From positions 2,666,001-2,730,000 of the forward strand of contig NZ_CP012266.1 in NCBI RefSeq assembly GCF_001277235.1: a DNA stretch of 64,000 bases, given 5' to 3'. This stretch comes from Cronobacter dublinensis subsp. dublinensis LMG 23823. Its GTDB lineage: Bacteria; Pseudomonadota; Gammaproteobacteria; Enterobacterales; Enterobacteriaceae. The notes below the pieces were generated by a model. The model was not told the DNA's origin, ran no database searches, and saw only the letters and a program-made list of their open reading frames with translations. This document shows positions 60,664-64,000 of this stretch, one piece after another. The translations under genes were made by a program, and so were the position numbers. Positions within the stretch are counted from its first letter, which is position 1; each line of letters starts with the position of its first letter.

Positions 60664-61167
60664 TCACGCCACGCGGGCGGTTGCACTGTCAATCAGTTCC
60701 ATTTCTTCACTGTTGAGCAGCTTCTCAATGTGTACCAGAATCAGCATGCGTTCGCCAATAGCGCCGAGGCCGGTGAGGTATTCTGTGGAGAGCGTCACAG
60801 CGAATTCCGGCGCCGGGCGAATCTGATCGGCGGTGAGGGACAGCACGTCAGACACGCCGTCTACCACAATGCCGACCACACGCTGGCCGAAGTTCAGCAC
60901 GATAACTACGGTGTTTTCGTTATATTCCACATCGCCCTGTTCGAACTTCACGCGCAGGTCAACGATAGGCACGATAACGCCGCGCAGGTTGGTGACGCCT
61001 TTGATGAAAGACGGCGTGTTCGCGATACGGGTTACCTGATCGTAACCACGAATTTCCTGCACTTTGAGAATATCGATACCATATTCTTCGTCGCCCAGGG
61101 TGAATACCAGGAACTCCTGGCCAGACGGCTCGCCGGCCAGTTTAGTGACGTTGCTCATACCGGTCAT
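60664..61167 (-). CDS. cheW: CheW, receptor-kinase coupling protein
   Basis: A 167-residue protein linking chemoreceptors to CheA, two SH3-like subdomains. Nearly identical to E. coli CheW (EFLVFTLGDEEYGIDILKVQ, and NLRGVIVPIVDLR). Start at 61167 (MTGMSNVTK) gives the same length as E. coli; the frame upstream overlaps cheA. Confidence 0.98.
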   Translation of the reverse strand: MTGMSNVTKLAGEPSGQEFLVFTLGDEEYGIDILKVQEIRGYDQVTRIANTPSFIKGVTNLRGVIVPIVDLRVKFEQGDVEYNENTVVIVLNFGQRVVGIVVDGVSDVLSLTADQIRPAPEFAVTLSTEYLTGLGAIGERMLILVHIEKLLNSEEMELIDSATARVA

Positions 61168-61195
61168 ATTACTTACCTTTTCTACGAAAGTGGCT

Positions 61196-63214
61196 TCAGG
61201 CGGCGGTCGGCGCCAGACGTTGCTCACGGTTTAAACTTTGCAGCGCGGATACATCAACAATCAGCGCCACGCTACCATCGCCCAGAATAGTGGCGGCCGA
61301 AATTCCCGGCACCTTGCGATAGTTACTCTCAAGGTTTTTCACCACGACCTGGTGCTGACCAATCAGCTGATCGACCAGCAGTGCATAACGGCGACCGGCG
61401 CTCTGCAGGATAACGACAATGCCCTGCGTCGCTTCGGTTTTGGCCCCTTGCACATTAAAGACTTTCCACAGCTCCACCAGCGGCAGATATTCGCCACGCA
61501 CTTCCAGTACGCGCTCGCCGCCTGCCAGCGGATGCAGATCTTCTTCACGCGGTTGCAGCGATTCCATTACCGCGTTCAACGGCAGAATAAAGACTTCTTC
61601 GTTTACCTTAACCGACATGCCGTCGAGGATTGCCAGCGTCAGCGGCAGCAGGATACGGATAGTCGTGCCCTGCCCCTGACGGGAAGCGATTTCGACATGG
61701 CCGCCCATCTCCTGAATGTTACGTTTCACCACGTCCATGCCGACGCCGCGACCCGATACGTCGGTCACTTGCTCAGCCGTAGAGAAGCCCGGCGCGAAGA
61801 TGAGCATGCCCACTTCGTCATCAGTCATGCTTTCGCTGACGGCCATACCCTGCGACATCGCTTTGGCAAGGATGCGCTCGCGGTTAAGGCCCGCGCCGTC
61901 GTCGGTCACTTCGATACAGATGTTGCCGCCCTGATGCTCCGCAGAGAGGATCAGGTTGCCCACCGGCGACTTCCCGGCGTCGGCGCGTTTTTCCGGCGCT
62001 TCGATACCGTGGTCGAGACTGTTACGCACCAGGTGCGTTAACGGGTCGATGATGCGCTCGATAAGGCTCTTGTCGAGTTCGGTGGAGCTGCCCTGCAGCG
62101 TCAGTTCAACCTGTTTGCCAAGCTTGCTCGCCAGATCGCGAACCAGACGCGGGAAGCGGCTGAAGACGTATTCCATCGGCATCATACGGATGGACATCAC
62201 CGATTCCTGCAGATCGCGGGCGTTACGTTGTAACTGACCCATGCTGGTGATCAGGTCGCCATGGGTGACCGGATCCAGCTCATTAGAGCGCTGCTGGAGC
62301 ATCGACTGGGTGATAACGAGCTCGCCCACCAGGTTGATAAGCTGGTCGACTTTCTCCACCGCAACGCGGATGCTGGTGTTTTCTTTCTCGCGAGCCGGTT
62401 TGTTCTGCTCAGCGCGCGGGGCGCTGGCGGCAGGCGCTTTGGCGACCGGCGCGGCGACAGGCGCAACCGGCGCAGGCGCGGCCTGAGCGACTGGCTCCGC
62501 CGGTGCGGCAGGCGCAGGTTCAGCGGCCGGCAGCGGCAGGAATTCAATCTGGTCGATTTCGATAACGAAGCAGAGCACCGCCGTGATGTCATCTGCGCTG
62601 GCGCTGGTTTCGAGCGTCGCAATCAGGTGATCGTCAGCTTTCTCAATCTGGCTTAAGGTGCCGAGGTTGCTGAGTTCTTCCTGCAACAGTTCGGTTTCAT
62701 TGCCTTTGAGCTTGCCAAGCTTGATGCGCAGCTTGCCGCCATCCGTCGCCGCAGCCGGCGCTGGCGTTGCGCTGTCTGTTTCGACAACAGAGAGTTTCGC
62801 CGCGGCCGCAGGCGCTTCGCCTTTGGCCTCGAGCGCCAGTTGACGCAGCGCCTGACAGATATATTCAAAGCTGGCTGCGTCCGGCTCCTGAGAGCTTTTA
62901 TAAGCGTCAAGCTGTTCCTGCATAATATCTTTGGTTTCCAAAAACAGGTTGATGATGTCGGTGTTAAGTTGCATTTCACCCCGACGTGCTTCATCCAGCA
63001 GGTTTTCCATCAGATGGGTGGTTTCCTGCAGGATGGTGAAGCCAAAGGTCCCCGCTCCGCCCTTAATAGAGTGTGCGGCGCGGAATATGGCATTTAGCTG
63101 TTCGGCATCCGGCGCTTCGGGCACCAGATCGAGCAAATGCTGCTCCATGTCGGCCAACAGTTCGTCGGCCTCATCGAAAAATGTCTGATAAAAATCGCTA
63201 ATATCCATACTCAC
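61196..63214 (-). CDS. cheA: CheA, chemotaxis histidine kinase
   Basis: A 672-residue kinase: P1 with the phospho-His in FRAAHSIKGGAGTFG, P2 CheY/CheB-binding domain (about 160-230), a Pro/Ala-rich linker, P3 dimerisation, P4 ATPase with HLVRNSLDHGIE (N box), VTDDGAGLNRERI and GRGVGMDVVKRN, and P5 CheW-like C-terminus. The linker is more Ala/Pro-rich than in E. coli, accounting for the extra length (E. coli 654). Confidence 0.97.
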   Translation of the reverse strand: MSMDISDFYQTFFDEADELLADMEQHLLDLVPEAPDAEQLNAIFRAAHSIKGGAGTFGFTILQETTHLMENLLDEARRGEMQLNTDIINLFLETKDIMQEQLDAYKSSQEPDAASFEYICQALRQLALEAKGEAPAAAAKLSVVETDSATPAPAAATDGGKLRIKLGKLKGNETELLQEELSNLGTLSQIEKADDHLIATLETSASADDITAVLCFVIEIDQIEFLPLPAAEPAPAAPAEPVAQAAPAPVAPVAAPVAKAPAASAPRAEQNKPAREKENTSIRVAVEKVDQLINLVGELVITQSMLQQRSNELDPVTHGDLITSMGQLQRNARDLQESVMSIRMMPMEYVFSRFPRLVRDLASKLGKQVELTLQGSSTELDKSLIERIIDPLTHLVRNSLDHGIEAPEKRADAGKSPVGNLILSAEHQGGNICIEVTDDGAGLNRERILAKAMSQGMAVSESMTDDEVGMLIFAPGFSTAEQVTDVSGRGVGMDVVKRNIQEMGGHVEIASRQGQGTTIRILLPLTLAILDGMSVKVNEEVFILPLNAVMESLQPREEDLHPLAGGERVLEVRGEYLPLVELWKVFNVQGAKTEATQGIVVILQSAGRRYALLVDQLIGQHQVVVKNLESNYRKVPGISAATILGDGSVALIVDVSALQSLNREQRLAPTAA

Positions 63215-63218
63215 GCTA

Positions 63219-64000
63219 TCACCTCGTAACCGGTTGGGACGGTGTTGGGTTTGAGGCCGGGGGGACGGCGCCCGGTTGTTGTAAAACGCTCAGTGACTCG
63301 TTTTCGCTTTCGGCGTTTTCATGCACGATGGCATCTTCCGACTGCTTATTAAGCACCAGCAAACTTATCCGGCGGTTGAGGGCTTCATTGGCGCCTTTTT
63401 CCGCCAGTCGCATCGTGGCGGCCATGCCGACCACGCGCAGTACCTTGCCATCATCAAGCCCGCCGATAACCAGCTCGCGACGCGACGCGTTAGCGCGGTC
63501 TGCCGAGAGTTCCCAGTTACTGTAACCGCGTTCGCCGTTAGCGTACGGGAAGTCATCGGTATGGCCTGACAGGCTGACTCTGTTAGGTATCCCGTTCAGC
63601 ACCGGCGCGATAGCGCGCAGAATGTCGCGCATATACGGCTCTACTTCGGCGCTGCCGGTTTTAAACATCGGCCGGTTCTGGCTGTCGATAATCTGAATAC
63701 GCAACCCTTCCTGCACCAGGTCGATGCGCAGGTGCGGCCGCAGCGCGCGCAGTTTCGGGTCGGCTTCGATCAGCTGATCCAGATCGCCGCGCAGTTTCTG
63801 CAGGCGATTACGCTCCATGCGTTTTTTAAGCTCGTCGATGTTCGGTTCTTTTTTCACTTCGCCCTGCGATTGCGTGACGTCATCTCCACCCCCAGGGATC
63901 GGGCTCTGGCTATCGGCGATACGCTGCCCACCGGTGATGGCGGCTGACAGCGGCGTGCGGAAATATTCCGCAATCTGCGTCAGCTCCTTCGGACTGGAGA
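63219..64000 (-). CDS. motB: MotB, flagellar stator protein (5' end outside the window)
   Basis: The C-terminal 260 residues of the proton-channel stator subunit. The frame is open to the window edge; the N-terminal transmembrane helix and channel Asp are beyond 64000. The OmpA-like peptidoglycan-binding domain is visible (VSLSGHTDDFPYANGERGY, SADRANASRREL, NEALNRRISLLV), as is the plug region after EYFRTPLSAAITGG. Four bases separate it from cheA. Confidence 0.97.
   Translation of the reverse strand, partial: SSPKELTQIAEYFRTPLSAAITGGQRIADSQSPIPGGGDDVTQSQGEVKKEPNIDELKKRMERNRLQKLRGDLDQLIEADPKLRALRPHLRIDLVQEGLRIQIIDSQNRPMFKTGSAEVEPYMRDILRAIAPVLNGIPNRVSLSGHTDDFPYANGERGYSNWELSADRANASRRELVIGGLDDGKVLRVVGMAATMRLAEKGANEALNRRISLLVLNKQSEDAIVHENAESENESLSVLQQPGAVPPASNPTPSQPVTR

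Overview
The window is a GC-rich stretch of an enterobacterial chromosome. Its backbone follows the Escherichia coli order yobA-holE-exoX-ptrB-yebEFG-purT-eda-edd-zwf-hexR-pykA-lpxM-mepM-znuACB-ruvBAC-yebC-nudB-aspS-yecDEN-cmoAB-cutC-yecM-argS-flhEAB-cheZYBR-tar-cheWA-motB. Protein similarity recalled from memory is very close to E. coli. The accessory cargo and base composition suggest a relative such as Cronobacter or a neighbouring genus; the genus is an inference I could not test.

Left edge (1-740): the 3' end of a lambda-type integrase runs towards the small RNA gene sdsR (ryeB), so a prophage lying left of the window appears integrated at the sdsR 3' end. From 750 to 30130 the window is mostly housekeeping: a CopC/CopD-type operon, DNA polymerase III theta, ExoX, oligopeptidase B, purine synthesis (purT), the Entner-Doudoroff and pentose-phosphate entry genes with their HexR regulator, pyruvate kinase, lipid A acylation, a cell-wall endopeptidase, zinc uptake, Holliday-junction processing, aspartyl-tRNA synthetase and the CmoA/CmoB tRNA wobble modification. 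Classical operators can be read directly: LexA (yebG, ruvA), PurR (purT), HexR (zwf), a near-consensus GntR site (edd) and Zur (znuA/znuC).

The backbone is interrupted by lineage-specific cargo in five places. Between cmoB and cutC lie kbp (potassium-binding LysM/BON protein) and an hscC Hsp70 gene coupled to a membrane-anchored J-like protein. Between cutC and yecM lie a PatB-type C-S lyase and a two-gene SRPBCC/zinc-alcohol-dehydrogenase operon. Between argS and flhE lie a Crp-like regulator, an AT-rich orphan stretch and a rhiT-rhiN pair for unsaturated rhamnogalacturonides. Between flhB and cheZ lies an unrecognised class-II-type nucleotidyltransferase whose start is buried in a 28-codon leader ORF. 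Between cheW and tar lies a five-gene archaic (Csu-like, spore-coat-U) chaperone-usher pilus operon.

The right half is the flagellar export and chemotaxis region, all on the minus strand. The pilus operon separates motB-cheA-cheW from tar-cheRBYZ. A perfect-spacing sigma-28 promoter precedes tar, and a hairpin terminator follows cheW. No terminator is visible between the pilus operon and tar, so pilus transcription could run into the adaptation and signal-termination genes. The observations most worth testing are the nucleotidyltransferase with its leader ORF, the pilus/chemotaxis arrangement, the prophage-sdsR junction and the hscC/J-like pair.
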